DNA of 12,563 bases from JANNOG01 sp050329415 (GTDB taxonomy: Bacteria; Actinomycetota; Actinomycetes; Actinomycetales; JBBAYJ01), in assembly GCA_050329415.1 (NCBI GenBank), contig JBHJOS010000138.1, positions 1-12,563 on the forward strand, given 5' to 3'. The notes under the pieces were generated by a model. It saw only the letters and a program-made list of their open reading frames with translations. It did no database searches and had not been told where the DNA came from. The translations under genes were made by a program, and so were the position numbers. Position 1 is the stretch's first letter. Each line of letters starts with the position of its first letter. This document shows positions 1 through 6,733 of this stretch, one piece after another.

Positions 1-24
1 GGGGGCGGGGCAGGGGGGCGGGGG
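1..24 (+). other. G-run tract with G-quadruplex potential
   Basis: Four consecutive G-runs of 5, 4, 6 and 5 bases are separated by loops of only 1, 2 and 1 bases. This fits the pattern expected of an intramolecular G-quadruplex. It lies just upstream of the first membrane-protein gene. The window begins here, so it could equally be the coding 3' or 5' part of something further left; the frame of the next gene is open through it. Formation and function are inference. Confidence 0.4.
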
Positions 25-64
25 CTCGGGCACCGGGCGGTTGTCGTGCCAGGCTCGGGGGGTG

Positions 65-418
65 GTGAGCGGGCTTGTCGTCCTTGCCGGGGCGGCCCTC
101 GTGGGGCTGACTCTGCTGGGGGCTGCCTTCGCCGTCATCGGGCGGGGTCTGGACCTGGGACCCGTGGTGCTCGCGGCGGTGGCCGAGGTGGTGCTCGTGG
201 TCCAGCTGATCGTCGCGGTCGTGCGCCTGGCCGGTGGCGATGGGCCAGAGTCCCCGGCGCTCGTCCTGTCCTACCTGGCGGCCGGGGTGCTCATTCTGCC
301 GGTGGCGGTGTTCTGGGCGCTGGGGGAGCGGTCCCGGTGGAGCAACGCGATCATGGCGGTGGCCGGGGGCGGGGTCCTCGCGATGGTGGCGCGGCTGTGG
401 GACCTGTGGCCGGCGTGA
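65..418 (+). CDS. Small four-helix integral membrane protein (function unknown)
   Basis: The protein is about 117 residues and almost wholly hydrophobic. Four membrane helices can be seen at about residues 3-24, 32-54, 65-86 and 93-110. Short polar loops separate them, including GGDGPES between helices 2 and 3 and GERSRW between 3 and 4. There is no catalytic motif and no signal peptide distinct from helix 1. I chose GTG at 65 because a G-rich stretch lies just before it and the first helix follows at once. GTG at 62 and TTG at 41 are in frame, and the frame is open to the window edge, so the true start could lie further left. The stop overlaps the next gene by four bases (GTGA), so the two are surely co-transcribed and probably translationally coupled. 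I cannot name the family. Confidence 0.7.
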   Translation: MSGLVVLAGAALVGLTLLGAAFAVIGRGLDLGPVVLAAVAEVVLVVQLIVAVVRLAGGDGPESPALVLSYLAAGVLILPVAVFWALGERSRWSNAIMAVAGGGVLAMVARLWDLWPA

Positions 419-828
419 CGCGTGCCCGGGCGGCCCGGGTCGCCGGGGCGGGGCGGGCCCTGGTCGCGGTCTACGCCGTCTTCGCTGTGGCTGCCACCAG
501 CCGGGCGACGTACCAGCTCGCCACCAAGGCCGGCGAGGCACCGGTGGCCTACGTCCTCTCGGCGTTCGCCGCGGCGGTGTACGTCGTCGCGACCGTGGCC
601 CTCGCCCGGTGGAGTCCCCTGTCGCGGGCGGTGGCCGCCGCCGCAGTCGGGACCGAGCTGGCCGGCGTCCTCGTCGTCGGGACGCTGAGCCTGCTGCGCC
701 CGGACTGGTTCCCCGACGACACGGTGTGGTCGCGCTTCGGGCTCGGTTACGGGCTCGTGCCCCTCGTGCTGCCCCTGCTCGGCACGTGGTGGCTGGCCAC
801 GCGCCGGGCAGGGGCGGGACGGGGCTGA
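415..828 (+). CDS. Conserved-type actinobacterial integral membrane protein
   Basis: This 137-residue protein starts at a GTG that overlaps the previous gene's TGA (GTGA). It has an Arg-rich N-terminus (TRARAARVAGAGR), then about four membrane helices: roughly residues 16-36 (VYAVFAVAATSR), 44-66, 72-97 and 110-131. Between helices 3 and 4 is a conserved-looking periplasmic loop, LRPDWFPDDTVWSRFGLGYG. From memory, proteins with the VYA.FA.AATSR opening and the 'P-D-TVWSRFG-GYG-VP' loop are widespread uncharacterised membrane proteins in Actinomycetota, usually next to a second small membrane protein as here. The function is unknown; a two-component membrane complex with the upstream protein is a fair inference from the overlap. 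The stop codon lies one base from the stop of the convergent minus-strand gene. Confidence 0.82.
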   Translation: MTRARAARVAGAGRALVAVYAVFAVAATSRATYQLATKAGEAPVAYVLSAFAAAVYVVATVALARWSPLSRAVAAAAVGTELAGVLVVGTLSLLRPDWFPDDTVWSRFGLGYGLVPLVLPLLGTWWLATRRAGAGRG

Positions 829-829
829 G

Positions 830-1120
830 TCAGGAGGCGGTGCTGCTCGGGACCGGGGGGACCTCCGGCTCGTCGTCCTCGATGTCCTCGTCGAGGTCGT
901 TCTCCTCTTCGTCGTCCTCGTCCTCGTCCTCGTCGACCTCGGCGAGCGCCGTGAGGTCCACGACGCCCAGGACCGCGTCGCCGGCGAACTGGGCGACGAC
1001 GGCGCCGCCGCGGTGGACCTCCACGCGGGCCCCCCAGTTCCACGAGTCGCACTCGACGACCCGGCTGTCGTAGTCGCCCTCGGACCCCGGTGTGCTGAAG
1101 ATGATCTCGATGACCGTCAC
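830..1120 (-). CDS. Small protein with Asp/Glu-rich C-terminal tail (unknown function)
   Basis: The protein is about 96 residues from GTG at 1120. An in-frame ATG at 1183 would add 21 residues. I favour the later start because the sequence becomes ordered, beta-strand-like and conserved-looking only from VTVIEIIFSTPGSEG onward; neither start has a strong ribosome binding site. The first ~60 residues (ESRVVECDSWNWG-like stretch, then ARVEVHRGGAVVAQFAGDAV) look like a compact beta-rich domain. The rest contains an acidic run of roughly 25 residues in which most positions are Asp or Glu, then a short PPVP tail. The acidic run is encoded by a TCG/TCC microsatellite-like tract on the plus strand (about 909-935). 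It is transcribed divergently from the LuxR-type regulator and converges on the membrane pair. No catalytic motif is visible. A cytosolic charged adaptor, or a cation- or basic-protein-binding role, is speculation. Confidence 0.72.
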   Translation of the reverse strand: MTVIEIIFSTPGSEGDYDSRVVECDSWNWGARVEVHRGGAVVAQFAGDAVLGVVDLTALAEVDEDEDEDDEEENDLDEDIEDDEPEVPPVPSSTAS

Positions 1121-1266
1121 GCGTTCATGGTGGGCCACCCGAGGGACGGGATCACTCGCCGTCGGCGCGTCGGGCGTGTGCATCGCACCACGTCAACGAC
1201 CGATGCGCGGCCCCCGACGCCTGGACCCGCCGGGTCCGCGCGTGCCGCGGTCGTCGCCGGGCGCCC

Positions 1267-1281
1267 TAGCCTGATCACGTG
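1267..1281 (+). promoter_or_regulatory. Leaderless -10 element of the LuxR-type regulator
   Basis: TAGCCT at 1267-1272 fits the actinobacterial TANNNT -10 consensus. It is followed by exactly six bases and then the GTG at 1279. A transcript starting 7 bases after the -10 would begin at the start codon itself, giving a leaderless mRNA. No convincing -35 hexamer lies 16-19 bases upstream. No Shine-Dalgarno sequence precedes the GTG, which agrees with a leaderless start. Confidence 0.55.
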
Positions 1282-3474
1282 ACGGGGTCGGGGAGCCCGG
1301 TTCGGGTCGTCGTCGGCGTGGACGGCAGTGGGCGCACGCATGCCCTCGGCCAGGTGGCGCGCCCCGCCGGGGACCGGGTGCTGTGGGTCCACGGCCGCCG
1401 GCCGTCGGGACACGCCGCCGAGATCATCGCTGAGCTCGCCGCCGTCGACTCCTCCTCACTGGTGGTCCTCGACGATGCCCACACCTGCCCGGCCACGGTT
1501 CTCGACGCCGTGGCTGACGCCGGGTGGCGAGGGGTGGACCTCGCCCTCTCGCGTCCGCCGGGGGTGCCCGACGCCCGGGTCGCCGCGGTGGAGGAACTGG
1601 CGCTGCGACGCGGCAGGGTCGTCACGCTGACGGGCCTGGACCCCACGGCCGCCCGGCAGCTCGCCGCCCGCCACGGGCGGGCCCTCGACGGTCTCGACGC
1701 CGTCCTGGCCGAGGCCGGGGGCGCAGCCTGGATCGTCGCCGAGCTGGCGGTCGGCGGGTCCGATCCCCGTGCTCTTCTCCCCTCGGTCGAGCGCCGCCTG
1801 AGCCGGCTGGACCCGCAGTGCGCGCACGCGGCGCGACTGTGGGCCGTGGCCGAGGAGGTGGGCGTCCCGCCGGCTCACGCCGTCGCTGCGGCCGTCGGGG
1901 ACGGCAGGGTCGTACGGGTGCTGTGGCTCGCGGGACTGCTCGATCCGAGGGCCCGGGTCGACGGCCGGGACGCCCTGGTACCCGCCGTGGCCGCGGCGCT
2001 GCGTGTCGCCATGGCCGATGACGAGCGCACCCGGCACCACGTCGAGCTGCTCGCCGCTGTGGCCGCGACCGGCACGCCCGGCGCAGTGCCGAGCGCGGCC
2101 GTGGCCCGTGCCCTCACCGGCGCCCCCTCGGACCCGGCGGACCTCGCGGTCCCCGCGGTCGCCGCCCATCGAGCGGGCCTGGACGGACGCCCGGCGCGAG
2201 TGGTGGAACACCTCCTGCGGACCGACGACCGAGATCATCGCCTGCTGGCGGTGCCGGCACTGGTCGCCACAGGGCGTGCGCAGGACGCCCGCGATCTCGT
2301 GGCCGCCGCCGGTGAGTCGGGTGCCGCCCCGGCCGTGTCCCTGCTGGCCCAGGCGACCGTGGCCCTCCTCGACCGCCCGCCACAGGACGCAGCGCCCCAT
2401 CTCGTCGAGGCCTGCGAGGCGGCCGCCGACCGGGGAGCCTCCGGCATCCTCTGGCCGCATTCACCCGCTGCCGTCGCGGCTCCCGTCCTGGTCGCCGCCG
2501 CCGACGCCCGAGGTGCGCAGCGGGTGCTGGCGGCGGCGGTCGACGCCCGGGTCGCCGGCTCACCTGGCGTCGCCCGCCATCGCCTGCTGGCCGAGTGGGT
2601 ACGGCTGCGGGCCTACGGGCTCGGGCGCTCCGCTGTCGACCCCTCGGCCGTCACCGTCTCCGGCCACCGGGATCGCTCCCTCGCCACCGCCCTGCGGGTC
2701 GGTCTCGCCCGTCGCCGCGGCGACGTGGTCACCGTCCGGGACTGCGGTGACGAGGTGGACGCCGCGCTCGCTCGCCACACCGTGGACCTGTTCGACATCG
2801 AGGTGGTCGAGGAGCTCCTCGTGGCCGCGGCGTGGCTGGGGGAGCTGCGCCGGGTGCGTGCCGTCCTGTCCGACCTCGAGGACGCCGCGACGGCGGCGCC
2901 CGCCATGACGGGTGTCGGGCTGGCCTGGATCCGGTTGCAGGTCGCGATCGTTGGGGACGACGCGGCAGCAGCTGCGGCGGCAGCGACCGAGGTCGCCCGG
3001 GCGGCCCGGTCAGGGACTGCGGGGGAGCGGCAACGGGCCCAGGCCGTGGCGGCCGAGGCCTGGGCCCGCGCGCTCAGCGGCGATGTCGCCGACGAGGCGG
3101 TCCTCGACGCCGTCGACCGGCTGGCGGCCGTCGAGCTGCCGTGGGAGGCGGGACGGCTGGCGGGGCAGGCGGCCGTGCGAGTGGCGGACCCTCCCACCGC
3201 TCGCCGCCTGCTCGAGCGGGCCCGTGACCTCTCCGACCGGCCGGGACCGGGGGCCGCGGCCGAGTCGGCCGCCGGCGCCGGGCTCTCCGACCGTGAGGTG
3301 GCGGTCGCCCGCCTGGTCGTGGCGGGCAGCACGCACCGGGAGATCGGGGCCCAGCTGTACATCTCGCCCAAGACCGTCGAGCACCACGTGGCGCGGATCC
3401 GCGTCAAGGTGGGGGCGCGGACCCGGGCGGAGTTCCTGGCAGCCCTGCGCACCACCCTGGCGCTCGACCCGTAA
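1279..3474 (+). CDS. Large LuxR-type (IniR/Rv0339c-like) ATPase transcriptional regulator
   Basis: The protein has 731 residues. At the N-terminus GVDGSGRT (residues 13-20) is a P-loop whose usual lysine is replaced by arginine, and LVVLDDAH (61-68) is a good Walker B. A long Ala/Arg-rich helical middle (about 150-660) looks like the winged-helix plus helical-repeat part of large LuxR (LAL/STAND-like) regulators. The last 66 residues form a typical LuxR/GerE helix-turn-helix: LSDREVAVARLVVAGSTHREIG, then the recognition-helix region SPKTVEHHVARIRVKVGA. It lies directly upstream of, and in the same direction as, an iniB-iniA-iniC-like operon, the same place Rv0339c (IniR, 832 residues) holds in mycobacteria. 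It most likely senses a stress ligand in its helical region and activates the operon at 3639. The R-for-K change suggests altered or absent ATP hydrolysis. The GTG start is placed by the leaderless -10 just upstream. Regulator class is certain; orthology to IniR is inferred mainly from context. Confidence 0.88.
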   Translation: MTGSGSPVRVVVGVDGSGRTHALGQVARPAGDRVLWVHGRRPSGHAAEIIAELAAVDSSSLVVLDDAHTCPATVLDAVADAGWRGVDLALSRPPGVPDARVAAVEELALRRGRVVTLTGLDPTAARQLAARHGRALDGLDAVLAEAGGAAWIVAELAVGGSDPRALLPSVERRLSRLDPQCAHAARLWAVAEEVGVPPAHAVAAAVGDGRVVRVLWLAGLLDPRARVDGRDALVPAVAAALRVAMADDERTRHHVELLAAVAATGTPGAVPSAAVARALTGAPSDPADLAVPAVAAHRAGLDGRPARVVEHLLRTDDRDHRLLAVPALVATGRAQDARDLVAAAGESGAAPAVSLLAQATVALLDRPPQDAAPHLVEACEAAADRGASGILWPHSPAAVAAPVLVAAADARGAQRVLAAAVDARVAGSPGVARHRLLAEWVRLRAYGLGRSAVDPSAVTVSGHRDRSLATALRVGLARRRGDVVTVRDCGDEVDAALARHTVDLFDIEVVEELLVAAAWLGELRRVRAVLSDLEDAATAAPAMTGVGLAWIRLQVAIVGDDAAAAAAAATEVARAARSGTAGERQRAQAVAAEAWARALSGDVADEAVLDAVDRLAAVELPWEAGRLAGQAAVRVADPPTARRLLERARDLSDRPGPGAAAESAAGAGLSDREVAVARLVVAGSTHREIGAQLYISPKTVEHHVARIRVKVGARTRAEFLAALRTTLALDP

Positions 3475-3553
3475 GGATGTCGGGCCGCCCCTTGCCCACG
3501 GGGGCCGGAGGGCGATGGAATCCCCCATAACACCCCCGGAGGACGGGGGAGTA

Positions 3554-3567
3554 CCCCGATGTCGGGG
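3554..3567. promoter_or_regulatory. Inverted repeat CCCCGA-N2-TCGGGG (candidate operator)
   Basis: Perfect six-base arms are separated by TG, 72 bases before the iniB-like start codon. LuxR-type dimers bind short GC-containing palindromes, so this is a candidate site for the adjacent regulator. The short loop makes an RNA hairpin role less likely. The link to the regulator is inference. Confidence 0.35.
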
Positions 3568-3596
3568 GTCGGCCGGCAGAGCAGCCTGGTCCCAGC

Positions 3597-3612
3597 CCGA
3601 TCACGGGATCGG
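3597..3612. promoter_or_regulatory. Inverted repeat CCGATC-N4-GATCGG (candidate operator)
   Basis: Perfect six-base arms flank ACGG, ending 11 bases before the iniB-like ribosome binding site. The half-site GATCGG recurs twice in the promoter of the minus-strand acidic gene (8920-8925 and 8929-8934). It could be an operator, or a leader hairpin near the ribosome binding site. Confidence 0.35.
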
Positions 3613-3638
3613 CATCGGATCAGAGAGGAACCGCCGCC

Positions 3639-4778
3639 ATGGACGTCCAGGCAGCCAGCGCGCAGGTCGCCGAGTACATCCGCACCGCCATCGACTACAT
3701 CACCAACGGCATGTCCCCGGACGAGGCCCTCGCCAGTGCCGAGGCGAGCACCGGCATCAGCCAGGACGCCCTCGACTCCGCCGACACCGGTCAGACCATC
3801 GACTTCCTGTGCGGGATGGAGGGCCTGCCCCCGCAGTACGACGCCTACTTCGGCTCGGTCTCCCAGAGCTACGCGTCCTCCGGCAGCGTCGCCGTCGGCG
3901 GCGGGGCCGCCGCCTCGTCGTCCGCAGCCGCGGCCTCCTCGTCGTCCGCCGCGGCGGCCAGCGCGTCCGCGAGCGCATCGGTGACGACGATCGTTCACGA
4001 GTACCCGCAGTACATCGAGAACAACTACTACGAGGAGACGAACCAGAACTTCGACTTCAACAACGTCAACGGTGACATCGACATCGACACCGGGGACGTC
4101 GATGTCAGTGGCGACGGCAACGTCGTCACGACCGGCGACGAGAACGACGTCAACGCCGCCACCGGCGACGGGGCCTCGGCGGCGCAGGCCGGCGAGGGCG
4201 GCATCGCCACGTCGAACACCGGTGACGAGGCCATCGTCGGCGGGGTCCAGGTCGGCCAGTTCAGCACCGGCGACGACTCGCCCAACGTGTACGGCGACGA
4301 CAACCAGGTCCTCACCGGCGACATCAGCGGTGTCGTCGCCGGCGGCAACATCGACGGCCCGGTCAACACGGGCACGTTCACCGGCGTCCAGACGGAGGGG
4401 AACGTCCAGGACGTCTCGGCCGTCGGCGGCGACAACCTGGGCGCGTCCGTCGGCGACATGAACGACTCGTCCCTGGCGTTCGGCGGCGGCGAGTCCGCGA
4501 ACGTGTCGAACAACCAGGACTCGACGATCGCCCAGGGCGACCAGACGGCCGCCACCGACAACTACAACACCGGCGACAACGTCCAGCAGACCGGGGTCGG
4601 AGACAACACCGGCGTGCAGATCGACGCCGGGTTCGACGTCCCCGAGCGGCCGCTCCTCCGCGAGGACTCCGGCCCCGACTACGCCGCCGAGGCCTCGCAC
4701 GAGGGCAGCGAGGCGGCGTTCGCCCCCGTCGAGGTCCCCGCCGCCCCCGCCGCGGAGCCCCTGGACGACGCCGTCTGA
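3639..4778 (+). CDS. IniB-like Gly/Asx-rich repeat protein
   Basis: The protein has 379 residues, with a well-placed GAGAGGAA ribosome binding site. Three zones are visible. Residues 1-80 are a helical domain (AEYIRTAIDYITNGMSPDEALASAEAS..., one Cys in FLCGMEG). Residues 88-114 are an Ala/Ser low-complexity tract. From about 115 to 330 runs a hydrophilic stretch rich in Gly, Asp, Asn, Val and Thr with at least seven TGD triplets and many GD/GN turns, starting from a Tyr/Asn-rich segment (EYPQYIENNYYEE). The tail (about 330-379) is acidic and Pro/Ala-rich. The alternating short hydrophobic/turn pattern suggests a beta-solenoid, and there is no signal peptide. It is the first gene of the operon before two dynamin-like GTPases, as iniB is. 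M. tuberculosis IniB (479 residues, Gly/Ala-rich) resembles it in composition but not clearly in sequence; I do not see a convincing IniB_N domain. The role, perhaps a scaffold or effector for the GTPases, is inferred from position. Confidence 0.75.
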   Translation: MDVQAASAQVAEYIRTAIDYITNGMSPDEALASAEASTGISQDALDSADTGQTIDFLCGMEGLPPQYDAYFGSVSQSYASSGSVAVGGGAAASSSAAAASSSSAAAASASASASVTTIVHEYPQYIENNYYEETNQNFDFNNVNGDIDIDTGDVDVSGDGNVVTTGDENDVNAATGDGASAAQAGEGGIATSNTGDEAIVGGVQVGQFSTGDDSPNVYGDDNQVLTGDISGVVAGGNIDGPVNTGTFTGVQTEGNVQDVSAVGGDNLGASVGDMNDSSLAFGGGESANVSNNQDSTIAQGDQTAATDNYNTGDNVQQTGVGDNTGVQIDAGFDVPERPLLREDSGPDYAAEASHEGSEAAFAPVEVPAAPAAEPLDDAV

Positions 4779-4794
4779 TCGGCGGCGCGACGGC

Positions 4795-4810
4795 AGGGGA
4801 GCGCATCATC
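4795..4810 (+). promoter_or_regulatory. Strong ribosome binding site before an apparent ATC start
   Basis: AGGGGAG (4795-4801) is a strong Shine-Dalgarno sequence six bases before ATC at 4808 (and three before ATC at 4805). In the IniA-like reading frame no ATG, GTG or TTG occurs between the iniB-like stop and GTG 5012, which lies inside the first beta-strand before the P-loop. The ATC at 4808 is therefore the best start, and it yields the length expected of IniA. Confidence 0.5.
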
Positions 4811-6733
4811 GCGACACCGGCAGCCCAGAGTGGCGGGCACCCGGACCGAGAGGCCGGCGCCCGCCACTCGCCGCACGCCGCGGGCGTCTCCGGCGCCGAC
4901 ACCCTCGTCGGCCACGGCCTCCAGGCGTGCGCGGCCTACGGGCGGGAGGACCTCGCCCGGCGCCTCAATGCGGCCCGGGCACGCCTGGCCGACCCGGCGA
5001 TCCACGTCGTCGTGGTGGGGGAGTTCAAGAAGGGCAAGAGCTCGCTCGTCAACGCCCTCGTCGGGGCACAGGTCTGCCCGGTCGACGACGACATCGCCAC
5101 CGCCCTGCCCACCTACATCCGCCACGGCGAGCAGGCGGCGGCCCATCTTCTCCACCCAGGAGCCGACGGTGGGGAGGCCCGGCGGCAGCCGGTTCCGTTG
5201 TCGGAGATCCGCCGGCACATCACCGACCGGCGCGACGACGACGGTCCCGCGCCGCCCGGTCAGCCGTCCGGCGTCGAGGTCCTCCTCCCACGGTCGATGC
5301 TGGCCTCCGGCCTCGTCCTCGTCGACACCCCGGGCCTGGGCGGCCTGGGGAGCCGTCACGCGGCCGCCTCGCTCGCGGCCACCTCCCTGGCCGACGCGGT
5401 CGTGTTCGTCACCGACGCCTCGCAGGAGATCACGGCGGCCGAGCACGACTTCCTCAAGCGGGCTCGCGACATGTGCGACACGGTGCTCTGCGTCGTGACC
5501 AAGCGGGACTTCTACCCCGAGTGGCGACGGATCATCGATCTCGACCGCGGACACCTCGCCGGCCTCGGCGACATCGACGTCATGGCCGTGTCCTCGTCGT
5601 TGCGCACCCAGGCCGTCGCCGCCAACGACCGCGACCTCAGCGAGGAGTCGGGGTTCCCACCCCTGGTCCGCTTCGTCACCGGCCGGGTCGCCGGCGGCGC
5701 GGTCGAGGCGGTGGTGCGTGACGTGGCCGCGGAGGTCGAGGACGTCTGCGTCCAGCTCGCCCGGAAGTTCGAGGGGGAACGGGCCGCGCTCGCCGACCCC
5801 CGTGCCGCCCGGGCCGTGGTCGACGGCCTGCGCGACGCCAAGGACCGGGCCGAGCGGCTGAAGGACGCCGCGGCCCGCTGGAGCACGACGCTGGGGGACG
5901 GCATCGCCGACCTCACCGCCGACATCGACCACGACCTGCGAGCGCGGATCCGCCGAGTGCTCGCCGAGGCCGACGACACCGTCGAGGCCGGCGACCCGGC
6001 CGACACGTGGGCCCAGATGGAGCCCTGGCTGGAGTCGCGGATCTCCGCCGAGCTGGTCGAGAACTACGCCTTGCTGCGCGATCGGGCCGTCGAGCTCAGC
6101 GCCCTGGTGGCCGAGCACTTCCGGGAGGCCGCGGGGGAGATCCTGCAGAGCGTCGCCGTCCACGACCCCACCCCACGGCTGGCGTCCGCCGACGCCGCCG
6201 AGGTGGCCACCGCCGGCCTGACGCTGGAGAAGATGTCCGCCAGGAAGCAGGCCATGGTCGCGCTCAAGGGCAGCTACAGCGGCATCCTCATGTTCACGCT
6301 GCTCGGCGGGATGCTGGGGTTGTCCCTCACCGTCCTGGCGATCCCCATCGGGCTCATGATGGGTCGCTCCGGCCTGCGCGAGGAGAAGAAGCGCCAGCTC
6401 GCCCAGCGGCAGGCGCAGGCGAAGAACGCCGTCCGGAAGTACTGCGACGAGGTGTCCTTCGTCATGAGCAAGGACTCCCGGGACACCCTGCGGCGCATCC
6501 AGCGGCAGCTCCGGGACCACTACAGCGACCGCGCCACCGAGTTGCAGCGGTCGACCGCCCAGGCCCTGACTGCCGCCAACGAGGCGGCCAAGGCGACGGA
6601 GTCCGAGCGCACCTCCCGGCTGCGCGATCTCGACGCCGAGCTCAAACGCCTGGCGGCACTCCGTGAGCGCGCGGTCGCCTGCCGGACGAGCGCCTCGCCG
6701 GGGTCACCCGGGACGGCGGGACCCGGGTCGTGA
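4808..6733 (+). CDS. iniA: IniA-like bacterial dynamin GTPase with membrane hairpin
   Basis: Taken from ATC 4808 the protein is 641 residues, against 640 for M. tuberculosis IniA. GTPase motifs, numbered from that start: G1 GEFKKGKSS (71-79) after strand HVVVVG; G3 DTPG (173-176) in LVLVDTPGLGGLGS; G4 TKRD (231-234). A helical stalk follows, with a strongly hydrophobic hairpin at about 493-519 (ILMFTLLGGMLGLSL...IGLMMG) flanked by lysines and arginines. A charged, coiled-coil-like C-terminus (about 575-625) is rich in Glu and Arg. In bacterial dynamins this layout gives a cytosolic GTPase that inserts its hydrophobic tip in the membrane and remodels it; mycobacterial IniA has been reported to do so. 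The gene is 29 bases after the iniB-like stop and overlaps the next gene by four bases. A start at GTG 5012 would delete the first strand and is unlikely. The family is very sure; the exact start is not. Confidence 0.88.
   Translation: MATPAAQSGGHPDREAGARHSPHAAGVSGADTLVGHGLQACAAYGREDLARRLNAARARLADPAIHVVVVGEFKKGKSSLVNALVGAQVCPVDDDIATALPTYIRHGEQAAAHLLHPGADGGEARRQPVPLSEIRRHITDRRDDDGPAPPGQPSGVEVLLPRSMLASGLVLVDTPGLGGLGSRHAAASLAATSLADAVVFVTDASQEITAAEHDFLKRARDMCDTVLCVVTKRDFYPEWRRIIDLDRGHLAGLGDIDVMAVSSSLRTQAVAANDRDLSEESGFPPLVRFVTGRVAGGAVEAVVRDVAAEVEDVCVQLARKFEGERAALADPRAARAVVDGLRDAKDRAERLKDAAARWSTTLGDGIADLTADIDHDLRARIRRVLAEADDTVEAGDPADTWAQMEPWLESRISAELVENYALLRDRAVELSALVAEHFREAAGEILQSVAVHDPTPRLASADAAEVATAGLTLEKMSARKQAMVALKGSYSGILMFTLLGGMLGLSLTVLAIPIGLMMGRSGLREEKKRQLAQRQAQAKNAVRKYCDEVSFVMSKDSRDTLRRIQRQLRDHYSDRATELQRSTAQALTAANEAAKATESERTSRLRDLDAELKRLAALRERAVACRTSASPGSPGTAGPGS

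Larger units (their letters stand above)
3475..3638 (+). promoter_or_regulatory. Regulatory gap upstream of the iniB-like gene
   Basis: This 164-base gap begins with an imperfect GC hairpin (about 3483-3506, GGCC/GCCCC against GGGGGCC) with no T-tract, which could weakly end the regulator transcript. Candidate promoter hexamers are poor: TTGCCC at 3492-3497 and CATAAC at 3526-3531, not correctly spaced to each other. Such a promoter would suit activator dependence. Two perfect inverted repeats (3554-3567, 3597-3612) lie downstream of these. A strong ribosome binding site, GAGAGGAA (3623-3630), sits eight bases before the ATG at 3639. Confidence 0.5.

Noticed and set aside
2613..4700. Long minus-strand open frame (695 codons) opposite the regulator and iniB-like genes
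   Set aside because: It crosses the regulatory gap and mirrors two well-supported plus-strand genes; the product is Val/Asp/Arg-rich with no domain, typical of antisense frames in high-GC DNA.
4830..5498. GTG 4830 as the start of the gene after iniB
   Set aside because: It is in another frame and gives an Arg/Ser/Pro-rich product that would need a frameshift to reach the P-loop.
4679..6520. Minus-strand open frame of 613 codons opposite the IniA-like gene
   Set aside because: The plus strand carries clear GTPase motifs; the minus frame shows none and only biased composition.
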